A stretch of 64,000 nucleotides of DNA from Geodermatophilus chilensis (GTDB lineage Bacteria > Actinomycetota > Actinomycetes > Mycobacteriales > Geodermatophilaceae): NCBI RefSeq assembly GCF_002802985.1, contig NZ_NVPT01000004.1, positions 1-64,000 on the forward strand, written 5' to 3'. Shown here piece by piece: positions 37,768 through 47,152 of the stretch; position 1 is the stretch's first letter; each line of letters opens with the position of its first letter. Under the pieces are notes generated by a model that searched no databases, was not told where the DNA came from, and worked only from the letters and a program-made list of their open reading frames with translations. The position numbers and the translations under genes were made by a program.

Positions 37768-37962
37768 GCTCGCCGGGCGGGGCCATTCAGCGCATCAGCG
37801 GCACGGGCGGGGACATACGGACCGCGACGTGCCGGTGGCTCCGGGGTGGGACGTCCTCCATCGGCCCCCACTGTCGGGACCGGACACCCCGGTGACGGTC
37901 GGCGCGGTCGGTCGCCCGGCTCCCTGATCGCGCTCCGCGGGCGAAGTCCTAGCCTCCACTGC

Positions 37963-38934
37963 ATGCGCGCTGTGCAGATCACCCGCTTCGGCGGCCCCGA
38001 GGTCCTCGACGTCGTCGACATCCCCGAGCCGGAGGTCGGTCCGGGCCAGAAGGTCTACGACGTCTCGACAGCAGGGATCAACTTCGCCGACACGCACCAG
38101 ATCGAGAACAGCTACCTCGCCGCCCAGCAGCTGCCGCTGGTGCCCGGCGCGGAGTTCGTGGGGACGCCGACCGGCGGCGGGCCGCGGGTGGTCGGCCTGC
38201 TCGACGGCGGCGGCTACGCGGAGAAGGTCGTCGCGCACCCGCGGCTGACCTGGCAGGTGCCCGACGGCGTTCTCGACGAGCAGGCGTTGGCCGTCGTCCT
38301 GCAGGGCTCGACCGCCTACCACCTGCTGCGCACCAGCGCGCACCTGGCCGCCGGGGAGACCGTCGTCGTGATCGCCGGGGCCGGCGGTGTCGGGTCGCTG
38401 GCCGTGCAGCTGGCCCGCCGCTGGGGTGCCGGCCGGGTGATCGCCACCGCGTCCAGCCCGGAGAAGCGGGCGCTCACCGAGGAGCTCGGCGCCGACGCCT
38501 CCGTCGACCCGGCCCTGGCCGACGACGACCCCAAGGCCTTCACCGCTGCGCTGCGCGAGGCCAACGGCGGCCGGCCGGTGGACGTCGTCCTGGAGATGAC
38601 CGGCGGGAACGTCTTCGCCGGCTCGCTGGCCGCGCTGGCTCCGTTCGGCCGGGCGGTCACCTACGGGATGGCCGCCCGCCAGGAGACCGCCGCCGTCCCG
38701 CCGGGGATGCTGCTGCAGAAGAGCCGCGCGGTCGTCGGCTTCTGGCTGGCGCACTGCATGGCCCGGCCCGCGATGCTCGACGACGCCATGACCGAGCTGC
38801 TGGCCCTGGTGGCCGACGGCGCGCTGCGCCCCGTCGTCGGCGGCCGCTATCCGCTGTCCGCCGTCCGCGAGGCGCACCAGGACCTGCTCGCCCGCCGCAC
38901 CACCGGCAAGCTCGTCCTCGACCCCAGCCGTTGA
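37963..38934 (+). CDS. NADPH:quinone oxidoreductase, zinc-independent MDR family
   Basis: A 323-residue medium-chain reductase without the structural zinc cysteines. It shows the N-terminal MRAVQITRFGGPEVLDVVDIPEP, then QGSTAYHLLRTSAHLAAGETVVVIAGAGGVGSLAVQLARRWGAGRVI with the GAGGVG NADP motif near residue 140. Substrates are probably quinones or other enones. It follows furA-katG, so a role in oxidative stress is plausible. The 5' end is duplicated as a relic at 34668. TAGCCT at 37951 may be the -10 box. Confidence 0.9.
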   Translation: MRAVQITRFGGPEVLDVVDIPEPEVGPGQKVYDVSTAGINFADTHQIENSYLAAQQLPLVPGAEFVGTPTGGGPRVVGLLDGGGYAEKVVAHPRLTWQVPDGVLDEQALAVVLQGSTAYHLLRTSAHLAAGETVVVIAGAGGVGSLAVQLARRWGAGRVIATASSPEKRALTEELGADASVDPALADDDPKAFTAALREANGGRPVDVVLEMTGGNVFAGSLAALAPFGRAVTYGMAARQETAAVPPGMLLQKSRAVVGFWLAHCMARPAMLDDAMTELLALVADGALRPVVGGRYPLSAVREAHQDLLARRTTGKLVLDPSR

Positions 38935-38940
38935 GCGCCG

Positions 38941-39002
38941 CCGGCGGCGGTCCCCGCGGGGACCGCCGCCGGAGCGGCGATTTCCGCGGAAATCGCCGCT
39001 CC
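38941..39002. terminator. Two tandem palindromic terminators
   Basis: Two adjacent, near-perfect hairpins (38941-38955 with 38958-38972, and 38971-38985 with 38988-39002), both with 15-base stems and 2-base centres, separate the convergent quinone reductase and VWA genes. Confidence 0.85.
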
Positions 39003-39012
39003 TCCGGGCCCG

Positions 39013-39969
39013 CTACAGCAGGCGGTTGGTCCAGAGCAGGCTGAGGACGACGCCGAGCAGCGCGAACAGCACCCCGCCGCGGACGAACCAGTAGCTGACG
39101 TCGCGCGGCTCGGTCGTGTAGCCGATCTGGCTGCCGAGGTCCTGGTAGACCTGCTCGAGCTCGGCGGCGCTGGCGGCCTCGCTGTAGCTGCCACCGGTCT
39201 GGTCGGCGATGTCCTCGAGCGTCGCGCGGTCCACCGGCACGGGCACCCGCTCGCCGTCGAGGTCCAGGGTGCCGTAGTCGGTGCCGAAGGCGATCGTGGA
39301 GACCGGGATGCCGGCGTCCAGCGCGGCGTCGATGGCCTGGGTGTCGGGGCGGCCCACGGTGTTGTAGCCGTCCGAGAGCAGCACGATCCGCGCCGGCGGC
39401 ACCTCCTCGCCGTCGGCGTCCAGCGACGCCTGGAAGTTCTCGATCGCCGTCAGGGAGGTGAACACCGCCTCGCCGATCGCGGTCGACTCGGCCAGCTCCA
39501 GGTTGTCGATCGCGGTGCGCACCTGGCCGCGGTCGGTCGTCGGGGTGACCACCGTGGTGGCGGTGCCGGCGAAGGACACCAGCCCCAGGTTGATCCGCTC
39601 GGGCAGCACGTCGACGAACTCCTTGGCCGCCACCTGCATCGCCTCGAAGCGGCTGGGCTCGATGTCGGTCGCCTGCATCGACAGCGAGACGTCGACGGCC
39701 ATGACCACCGTCGCCCGCTCCCGCGGCACCCGCACCTCGGTGCTGGGCATCGCCAGGGACACGATCAGCGCGGCCAGCCCGAGCGCGACCAGCCCGAAGG
39801 CCAGGTGCCGCCGCCAGCCGGGGCGCTTGGGCACCAGCGTGCCCAGCAGCGCGACGTTGGTGAAGCGCGCGGCGTAGGCCTTGCGGCGCAGCTGCAGCAC
39901 CACGTACAGCGCCACCAGCGCGACCACGGCCAGCAGGCCGAGCAGCCACCACGGGGCCTGGAAGCTCAT
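39013..39969 (-). CDS. VWA-domain membrane protein (BatA-like)
   Basis: A 318-residue protein with two N-terminal membrane helices (about 5-24 and 53-75), a von Willebrand A domain with MIDAS motif AVDVSLSMQ near residue 90, and a C-terminal helix near 295-315. It is the third gene of a moxR-DUF58-VWA operon; such sets are thought to act as metal-dependent chaperone or complex-assembly systems. It corresponds by order to M. tuberculosis Rv1481. The ATG at 39969 gives the conserved MSFQAPWWLLGLLA start. Confidence 0.88.
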   Translation of the reverse strand: MSFQAPWWLLGLLAVVALVALYVVLQLRRKAYAARFTNVALLGTLVPKRPGWRRHLAFGLVALGLAALIVSLAMPSTEVRVPRERATVVMAVDVSLSMQATDIEPSRFEAMQVAAKEFVDVLPERINLGLVSFAGTATTVVTPTTDRGQVRTAIDNLELAESTAIGEAVFTSLTAIENFQASLDADGEEVPPARIVLLSDGYNTVGRPDTQAIDAALDAGIPVSTIAFGTDYGTLDLDGERVPVPVDRATLEDIADQTGGSYSEAASAAELEQVYQDLGSQIGYTTEPRDVSYWFVRGGVLFALLGVVLSLLWTNRLL

Positions 39970-40030
39970 CGGGACGCTCCTCCGCTGCCGGCGCGCCGGC
40001 GGTCGCAACGGCTCATCGGGATCGGTGCGG

Positions 40031-41083
40031 TCATCGGGACGCGCCCCCGGAGCCCGCTCGTCGCCGGTCCGCGACGTACCGGACGACGTCCATCAGCCAG
40101 TCGCGGTCCGTGCGTAGCTGCAGGTGCCCGGCGCCGGCGCGGCGCAGCGCCGCGGCGATCGCCCGCCGTTGGGCCGCCGCGCCCTCGGCGAACCGGGCCC
40201 GGAACCCGGCGTCGCCGGTGGGCACCTCGAGGGTCTGCCCGCTCTCCGGGTCGACGACGGTGAGCAGGCCGACGTCGGGCAGCTCGAGCTCGCGTGGGTC
40301 GACCACCTCGATGGCCAGCAGCTCGTGCCGCGCGGCGAGGCCGCGCAGCGGGCGCTCCCAGTCCGGCGCACCCTGCGCGTCGGACCCCAGGAAGTCCGAG
40401 ACGACGACCACCAGGCCGCGGCGGCGCGGCGGACGGCGCAGCGACTCCAGCGCGGCGGCGAGGTCGCCCCGCCGTCCACCGGCGGCCCGCGGCGTCGCGA
40501 CGACGGCGCGCAGCAGCCGGTCGGCGGCCAGCCGGCCGGCCGTGGCCGGGTACCGGTCCACCCGCTCGCCGGTGGTGACGACGGCGCCCAGCCGGTTGCC
40601 GCCGTGGACGGTGAGGTGGCTGACCGCGGCCAGCCCGGCGATCGCCAGGTCCCGCTTGGTGCAGGTGGCGGTGCCGAAGTCCAGGCTGGCCGAGAGGTCG
40701 ACCACCGCCCAGGTCTCCAGCTCGCGGTCGGCGATCGTCTCGCGGACGTGCGGCACCTGGGTGCGCGCGGTCACCGGCCAGTCCATCCGCCGGACGTCGT
40801 CCCCCGGGTGGTAGGTGCGCGAGTCGCCGGCCTCGGTGCCCGAGCCGGGCACCAGGCCCAGGTGGTCGCCCTGCAGCAGCCCGTCGAGCCGGCGCCGGAC
40901 GGTCAGCTCCAGTCGCTGCAGCAGGACGTCGGCCGGGCCCTCGGCGAAGTGCGGGGGCGCCCCGCCGGAGCCGGGCGCGTGGGCGTGGTCCCCTGCCCCC
41001 GGGTCGATGCCGGAACCCGGGGTGGGCGGAGGGCCGGCCTGTTCCGGGGCCGCGGCGCCGCCGGACCGGCGACGCAGGATCAC
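40031..41083 (-). CDS. DUF58 protein of moxR operon
   Basis: A 350-residue DUF58 protein. The N-terminal ~60 residues are Pro/Gly-rich and low complexity, and the DUF58 core has HLGLVPGSGTEAGDSRTYHPGDDVRRMDWPVTARTQVPHVRET, the family signature (broken here for length: RTYHPGDDVRRMDWPVTART). A VWA-like second half begins LETWAVVDLSASLDFGT. The GTG overlaps the moxR stop (GTGA). It is the middle gene of the operon and is by order equivalent to Rv1480. Biochemical role unknown. Confidence 0.88.
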   Translation of the reverse strand: MILRRRSGGAAAPEQAGPPPTPGSGIDPGAGDHAHAPGSGGAPPHFAEGPADVLLQRLELTVRRRLDGLLQGDHLGLVPGSGTEAGDSRTYHPGDDVRRMDWPVTARTQVPHVRETIADRELETWAVVDLSASLDFGTATCTKRDLAIAGLAAVSHLTVHGGNRLGAVVTTGERVDRYPATAGRLAADRLLRAVVATPRAAGGRRGDLAAALESLRRPPRRRGLVVVVSDFLGSDAQGAPDWERPLRGLAARHELLAIEVVDPRELELPDVGLLTVVDPESGQTLEVPTGDAGFRARFAEGAAAQRRAIAAALRRAGAGHLQLRTDRDWLMDVVRYVADRRRAGSGGASR

Positions 41084-42387
41084 GCCGGCGAGGACCCGCG
41101 GTCGGCGCCGTTGGCGGAGGCGTCCGGGCGGCCCTGCGGGGCCGGGCCCGGCTGCCCCTGACCCGGCTGCCCCCCGGCCGGCTGGCCCTGGGGAGCGCCG
41201 AAGGGCGCGGACGGCGGCACGGGACCGGGCTGGCCCGAGCCGTTGTAGGGCTGACCCGGCGGGCCGTACTGCGGTCCGGGCGGACCGAACTGCGGCGCAC
41301 CGAACGGCGGCGCGGTCGGCACCGAAGGGCCGCCGGGGCTGCCCGGGCCGAAGCCGCCCGAGCGCTGGCGCGGAGCCACCTGCGGCAGCGGCACGGTCTG
41401 CAGGATCCGCTTGACCACGTGGTCGGCCGGCACGCCGTCGGCCAGCGCGTCGTAGGAGAGCACCAGCCGGTGGCGCAGCACGTCGGCGGTGACGTCGAGG
41501 ACGTCCTGCGGCAGCACGTAGTCGCGGCCGCGGACCAGCGCCAGCGCGCGGCTGGCGGCGATCAGCCCGAGGGAGGCACGCGGGCTGGCGCCGTAGGAGA
41601 CCCACTGCGCGACGTCGTCCATGCCGTGCTCGCGCGGCGCGCGGGTGGCGACCACCAGCCGGACGACGTAGTCGACCAGGGCGTGGTGCACGAACACCTG
41701 GGAGGCGGTGCGCTGCATGCGGACGAGGTCCTCGGGGCCGAGGACGGTTTCGGGCACCGGCGGCGTCGCGCCCATCCGGTAGATGATCTCGCGCTCCTCC
41801 TCCGGGCTCGGGTAGTCGACGAGCACCTTCATGAGGAAGCGGTCGCGCTGGGCCTCGGGCAGCGGGTAGACGCCCTCGGACTCGATCGGGTTCTGGGTGG
41901 CGAGCACGAGGAACGGGTCGGGCAGCGGGTGGGTGACCCCGCCGATCGACACCTGGCGCTCGGCCATGACCTCCAGCAGCGCCGACTGCACCTTGGCCGG
42001 CGCGCGGTTGATCTCGTCGGTGAGCACGAAGTTGGCGAACACCGGGCCCAGCTCGGTGTCGAAGGCGTCCTGCCCGGCCTTGTAGATCCGGGTGCCGATG
42101 ATGTCGGCCGGCACCAGGTCGGGGGTGAACTGCAGGCGGGCGAAGCGGCCGCCGACGACGGTGGCCAGCGTCTCGACGGCGAGGGTCTTGGCCACGCCGG
42201 GGACGCCCTCGAGCAGCACGTGCCCGCGGGCCAGCAGCGAGACGAGCATCCGCTCGACCAGCCGGTCCTGGCCGACGATCACCCGCTTGATCTCGAACAG
42301 CACCCGCTCCAGGTGGGCGGCGTCGACCGACGGCGGGACCGGCTGCCCGGCGGACTGCTCGAGCGAGGTGCTGGCGGCGCTGCTCAC
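41080..42387 (-). CDS. moxR: MoxR-family AAA+ ATPase
   Basis: A 435-residue AAA+ ATPase. Walker A is GVPGVAKT near residue 60, Walker B LTDEINRAP near 125; sensor and arginine motifs follow (VLATQNPIESEG, QRDRFLMK). The AAA core ends near residue 340, after which an unusual ~90-residue Gly/Pro/Gln-rich tail (PFGPPGPQYGPPGQPYNGSGQ style repeats) is added. MoxR proteins act as chaperones with DUF58 and VWA proteins, encoded downstream here. It is the orthologue by order of Rv1479. Confidence 0.93.
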   Translation of the reverse strand: MSSAASTSLEQSAGQPVPPSVDAAHLERVLFEIKRVIVGQDRLVERMLVSLLARGHVLLEGVPGVAKTLAVETLATVVGGRFARLQFTPDLVPADIIGTRIYKAGQDAFDTELGPVFANFVLTDEINRAPAKVQSALLEVMAERQVSIGGVTHPLPDPFLVLATQNPIESEGVYPLPEAQRDRFLMKVLVDYPSPEEEREIIYRMGATPPVPETVLGPEDLVRMQRTASQVFVHHALVDYVVRLVVATRAPREHGMDDVAQWVSYGASPRASLGLIAASRALALVRGRDYVLPQDVLDVTADVLRHRLVLSYDALADGVPADHVVKRILQTVPLPQVAPRQRSGGFGPGSPGGPSVPTAPPFGAPQFGPPGPQYGPPGQPYNGSGQPGPVPPSAPFGAPQGQPAGGQPGQGQPGPAPQGRPDASANGADRGSSPA

Positions 42388-42612
42388 GGAACTCCCTGAT
42401 CGTGCCGGTCCACGGCCCCGCGTCCGACTGACGTCGCGGGGTCGGCGACGGACGGCGTGCCCGTCCCCGCCAGTGTCCTACACGTTCCTGGGCATCAGCC
42501 GGGCGCGCACGCGGGTGAGCCAACCGGACACCCATGGTGACCGACGCCCCCAGTGCGTACGCCGCGTGCACACCACTGCCCGCAGCCAGCGCTGACTGCT
42601 AGCCTCGGTGCT

Positions 42613-42646
42613 GCGTCGGGCAGCTCCCCCCGTGGCTGCCCGACGC
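42613..42646. terminator. 12-base hairpin
   Basis: Perfect arms 42613-42624 and 42635-42646 with a 10-base loop, 67 bases after the RipA-like stop codon. Probably a second terminator. Confidence 0.6.
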
Positions 42647-42660
42647 CCCATCTCTCGGCT

Positions 42661-42712
42661 CCGTCCCGGGTCCCGCCCTGAGCCTGCGAAGGGTGGGGAG
42701 GACGGGGTCCTT
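42661..42712. repeat. Palindromic 3'-end element, copy B
   Basis: The element has outer arms CCGTCC/GGACGG and inner arms CCGCCCT/AGGGTGG around the loop GAGCCTGCGA. It lies directly at the stop codon of the RipA-like gene (GTCCTTTCA ends in TCA, the complement of TGA). The inner helix has a G-U pair where copy C2 has A-U and C1 has G-C. Confidence 0.75.
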
Positions 42713-44083
42713 TCAGGCGGTCGGCCGGACGGCGCCGTAGTAGTCGCTGCCGAACCACATGGCCGAGATGCGCACGACGTCCCCGCTCTGCGGCGCCTGG
42801 ACGACCTGCCCGCCGCCGATGTAGAGCGCCACGTGGTAGATCGACGTGTAGTCCGCGGTCTCGCCCCAGAACACCAGGTCGCCGGGCTGCAGGTCGTCGG
42901 CGGCGACCGTCTGGTCGCGGAAGCGCCAGTACTGCTCGCGGCTGGTGCCGCCGATCCGGATGCCCGCCTGCGCGTAGGCGTACTCGGTCAGGCCCGAACA
43001 GTCGAACCCGAAGACGTCGGTGTCCGGCGGGATGCCCCACGTCGGGCCGGTGGCGTTGCCGCCGCCCCAGCTGTAGGGCAGCCCGCGCTGGCTCTTCGCC
43101 GCCGCGATCGCCCGGTCCACCGCCGACCCCGTCGGCTCGCCGGCCGTGGTGTCCACGGGGGTCGGCGACCCGCCGCCGGAGGACGACGAGCCCGAGGACG
43201 AGCCGGAGGAGGACGACGACCCGGAGGACGACGTGCCCCGCGTCGAGGACCCGGCCGACGAGGAGACCGACGGCGTGCGCGGCGCCGGCGGGCGCGCCTG
43301 CGCCGCAGCGGCCGCGGCCTCGGCGGCAGCGGCCGCGGCGGCCGCCCCCTGGGCGCCGTAGAGGACCTCCTGCGCCTCGGCGAGCTCGGCCTCCAGCGCC
43401 TCGCGCCGGTCGGCGAGCGCGGCGGCCTGGGCGCGCGCCGAGAGCTCCTGCTCCTGGGCGCTGGCCAGGGCGACCGCAGCGGCGTCCTCGGCCTGGTCGG
43501 CGGCCTGCACCGCGGTCCGCGCGGCGTCGTCTGCGGCGGCGGCCTGCTGCTCGAGGACGGTCAGCTCGGCGACGACGTCCACCCGGTGGTCGCCCGCGGC
43601 CTCGAGCAGCGCGGCGCGCTCCACCAGCTGGGCCGGGCCCTCGGCGGTGACCAGCGCGGCCGCACCCGGGCTCGTGCTGCCCTGCATGTAGCTCAACCGC
43701 GCGAAGGCGACCACCTGGTCGCGGCCGCGCCCCAGCTCGGCGGCGGCCCGCTCGGCGGCCGCGGCGGCGGCCTCGGCCGCGACGCGCGCCTCCTCCTGGG
43801 CGGCCAGTTGGACCTCGTACTCCTGCAGCGCGATCTGCGCGCCCCGGCGGGCGGCGTCCACCCGCTCCTGGGCCTGCGCGAGCTGCGCGCCGATCTCGCC
43901 GACGCGGGCAGCCGCGGCGTCGCGCTCGGCCTGCGCCTCGGCGACCTCGGCGTCCCCCGGGGCTGCCACCGCCGTCCCCGGCACCAGGCCGGCCAGGACC
44001 AGCGCGGTGACCGCCGTCCCGGCTGCGCGCACCAGCCACCCGGAGCGCCTCGGATGGCTCCCCTGCACGTTCGTCCTGCCCAC
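42713..44083 (-). CDS. NlpC/P60 peptidoglycan endopeptidase (RipA-like)
   Basis: A 456-residue exported cell-wall hydrolase. A signal peptide occupies ~1-41 (VTALVLAGLVPGTAVAAPG; cleavage after AVA). Residues ~43-260 form an Ala/Glu-rich coiled coil. A Ser/Gly linker (about 275-310) leads to the C-terminal NlpC/P60 domain with catalytic Cys362 in FGFDCSGLTEYAY and His417 in IYHVALYIGGG. This is the RipA layout; it cleaves D-Glu-mDAP links at division. GTG at 44083 has GAGGAAGG upstream. It is upstream of moxR as in Rv1477-Rv1479. Confidence 0.92.
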   Translation of the reverse strand: MGRTNVQGSHPRRSGWLVRAAGTAVTALVLAGLVPGTAVAAPGDAEVAEAQAERDAAAARVGEIGAQLAQAQERVDAARRGAQIALQEYEVQLAAQEEARVAAEAAAAAAERAAAELGRGRDQVVAFARLSYMQGSTSPGAAALVTAEGPAQLVERAALLEAAGDHRVDVVAELTVLEQQAAAADDAARTAVQAADQAEDAAAVALASAQEQELSARAQAAALADRREALEAELAEAQEVLYGAQGAAAAAAAAEAAAAAAQARPPAPRTPSVSSSAGSSTRGTSSSGSSSSSGSSSGSSSSGGGSPTPVDTTAGEPTGSAVDRAIAAAKSQRGLPYSWGGGNATGPTWGIPPDTDVFGFDCSGLTEYAYAQAGIRIGGTSREQYWRFRDQTVAADDLQPGDLVFWGETADYTSIYHVALYIGGGQVVQAPQSGDVVRISAMWFGSDYYGAVRPTA

Positions 44084-44231
44084 GTCCGACCTTCCTCACG
44101 ACCTCGTCGACCGGCGCCCGGAGGCGCACTCCGGTGCCGGAACGACAAGATCAAGGAAGGGGTTGAGCGGGCACTCCCCACTTGGGGGGAGGCCGCCGCC
44201 GGAAACGGGGTGTCAGGCAGGGTGCCTGCGT

Positions 44232-44278
44232 GGCCGGGTCCCGCCCTGAGTCTGCGAAGGGCGGGGAGGACTGCGGCC
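44232..44278. repeat. Palindromic 3'-end element, copy C1
   Basis: Inner arms CCGCCCT/AGGGCGG around loop GAGTCTGCGA, with outer GGCC arms. It lies upstream of copy C2 as a tandem partner. The pair at the third inner position is G-C. Confidence 0.65.
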
Positions 44279-44330
44279 CCGTCCCGGGTCCCACCCTGAG
44301 CCTGCGAAGGGTGGGGAGGACGGGGTCCTT
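44277..44330. repeat. Palindromic 3'-end element, copy C2
   Basis: Outer arms CCCCGTCC/GGACGGGG and inner arms CCACCCT/AGGGTGG around loop GAGCCTGCGA. It sits immediately next to the stop codon of the acyl-CoA ligase gene on the minus strand and probably terminates it. Confidence 0.75.
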
Positions 44331-44331
44331 T

Positions 44332-45867
<1,536 letters not shown>

Positions 45868-45964
45868 GGGGAGCTCCCGGGTCCTCGGGCCGACCAGCGG
45901 TCGGCCACCGCTCGACGTGGTGACCGTCACGCTAGCGGCCGATCCCGGCCCGGTGCTCCCCGGA

Positions 45965-46384
45965 TCAGCTGAGCAGTGCGACCAGTGCGGCGGCGGTCCC
46001 CGCCGTGCCCGCGACCGCGCGCCCGGTGTCGACCCGCAGCAGCCGGCGGTGCGCGGCGTCGTCCCACCCCTCCCCCAGCCGGCGGTGCAGCGGGACGGCG
46101 CCGAGCGCGGTGGCCGCCAGCACGAGGGCCAGACAGGCCGCGCCGGCCAGCACCGCGGGCAGCGCCCCCTCGGTCCGGTCGGCGAGCAGCCACAGCGTCG
46201 TGACCCCCTGCCCCCCGAACAGCGGGCCCACGACCCAGGTGATCCGCTGCTGGTGGCGGCGCTCGTAGGCCGGGAAGGCCACCGCCGGGACGAGCGCGAA
46301 CTGCGGGTAGACCAGCGCGCGCACCGTCCACTGGAAGCCGGCGTAGGCGGCGGTCAGCGCCAGGTGGACGGCCAGCAGCGTCAC
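45965..46384 (-). CDS. Small four-helix membrane protein
   Basis: A 139-residue hydrophobic protein with four likely helices (around residues 2-20, 45-65, 70-93 and 118-138). It contains TAAYAGFQWTVRALVYPQFALVP and AFPAYERRHQQRITWVVGPLFGGQG, which resemble the actinobacterial DUF1772-like membrane proteins. The GTG overlaps the stop of the sirtuin gene (GTGA), so the two are expressed together. Function unknown. The first helix may be a cleaved signal but looks more like an anchor. Confidence 0.7.
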   Translation of the reverse strand: MTLLAVHLALTAAYAGFQWTVRALVYPQFALVPAVAFPAYERRHQQRITWVVGPLFGGQGVTTLWLLADRTEGALPAVLAGAACLALVLAATALGAVPLHRRLGEGWDDAAHRRLLRVDTGRAVAGTAGTAAALVALLS

Positions 46385-47130
46385 CGGGCCAGCAGCCGGG
46401 GCAGCGACGTACCGATCGGCTCGCGGACGACGAGGTCGGCGAAGGTGTCGTAGGGGGTGGGCTGGGCGTTGACGACGACCACCCGGGCGCCGGCCTGCGC
46501 GGCCAGGTCGGTCAGCCCGGCCGCGGGGTGCACGGTCAGCGAGGTGCCGACGGCCACGAAGACGTCGCAGTCGGTCGTCGCCTCCGCGGCGGCCTCGACC
46601 ACCGCCAGGTCGAGGGCCTGGCCGAAGCTGACCGTCGCCGACTTGAGGATGCCGCCGCACAGCCGGCAGGCGGGGTCGGGCTCCCCGGCGTCGACGCGGG
46701 CCAGCGCCTCGGCCATCGTCGTCCGGTCGCCGCAGGCCAGGCACTCGACGGCGTGCACCGTGCCGTGCAGCTCCACCACCAGCTCCGGGGACGACCCGGC
46801 CGCCTGGTGCAACCCGTCGACGTTCTGGGTGAGCAACGCCCGCAGCCGCCCCTGCCGCTCCAGGTCGACCAGCGCCCGGTGCCCGGCGTTGGGGGCGACG
46901 TCGCCGGCCTGCGTGTCCCGCCGCATCAGCCAGGCACGACGGCGGATGTCGGGATCGGCCACGTAGTACGACAGCGTCACCAGCTTCTCGGCGTCCGGGT
47001 CCCTCGTCCACACGCCGTTCGGCCCGCGGTAGTCCGGGATGCCGCTGTCGGTGGAGATACCCGCACCGGTGAGGACGGTGATCCGCCGGGCACCGGTCAA
47101 CCAGCCGGGCAGCGGCTCGTGAACGGTCAC
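46381..47130 (-). CDS. cobB: SIR2-family NAD-dependent protein deacylase
   Basis: A 249-residue sirtuin. The NAD-binding block is TGAGISTDSGIPDYRG near residue 20; the catalytic His is in LTQNVDGLHQAAGS and VELHGTVH. The structural zinc site is CLACGD and CRLCGG. It removes acetyl or acyl groups from lysines, regulating enzymes such as acetyl- and acyl-CoA synthetases. The GTG start is 22 bases after the kinase gene. The acyl-CoA ligase two genes downstream is a natural candidate substrate. The symbol is given by family resemblance to CobB. Confidence 0.9.
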   Translation of the reverse strand: MTVHEPLPGWLTGARRITVLTGAGISTDSGIPDYRGPNGVWTRDPDAEKLVTLSYYVADPDIRRRAWLMRRDTQAGDVAPNAGHRALVDLERQGRLRALLTQNVDGLHQAAGSSPELVVELHGTVHAVECLACGDRTTMAEALARVDAGEPDPACRLCGGILKSATVSFGQALDLAVVEAAAEATTDCDVFVAVGTSLTVHPAAGLTDLAAQAGARVVVVNAQPTPYDTFADLVVREPIGTSLPRLLAR

Positions 47131-47152
47131 GGGAGGGCCGGCACGGCGGGCA

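Larger units (their letters stand above)
42388..42712 (-). other. Intergenic region with hairpin and palindromic element B
   Basis: This 325-base gap lies between the RipA-like gene and moxR, both on the minus strand. It holds palindromic element copy B (42661-42712), an adjacent perfect 12-base hairpin (42613-42624 with 42635-42646) and presumably the moxR promoter. No coding potential is apparent. Confidence 0.6.

Noticed and set aside
44084-44331. Cyclic di-AMP (ydaO-type) riboswitch upstream of the RipA-like gene
   Set aside because: Such switches often control NlpC/P60 genes, but none of the conserved blocks could be recognised in this leader.
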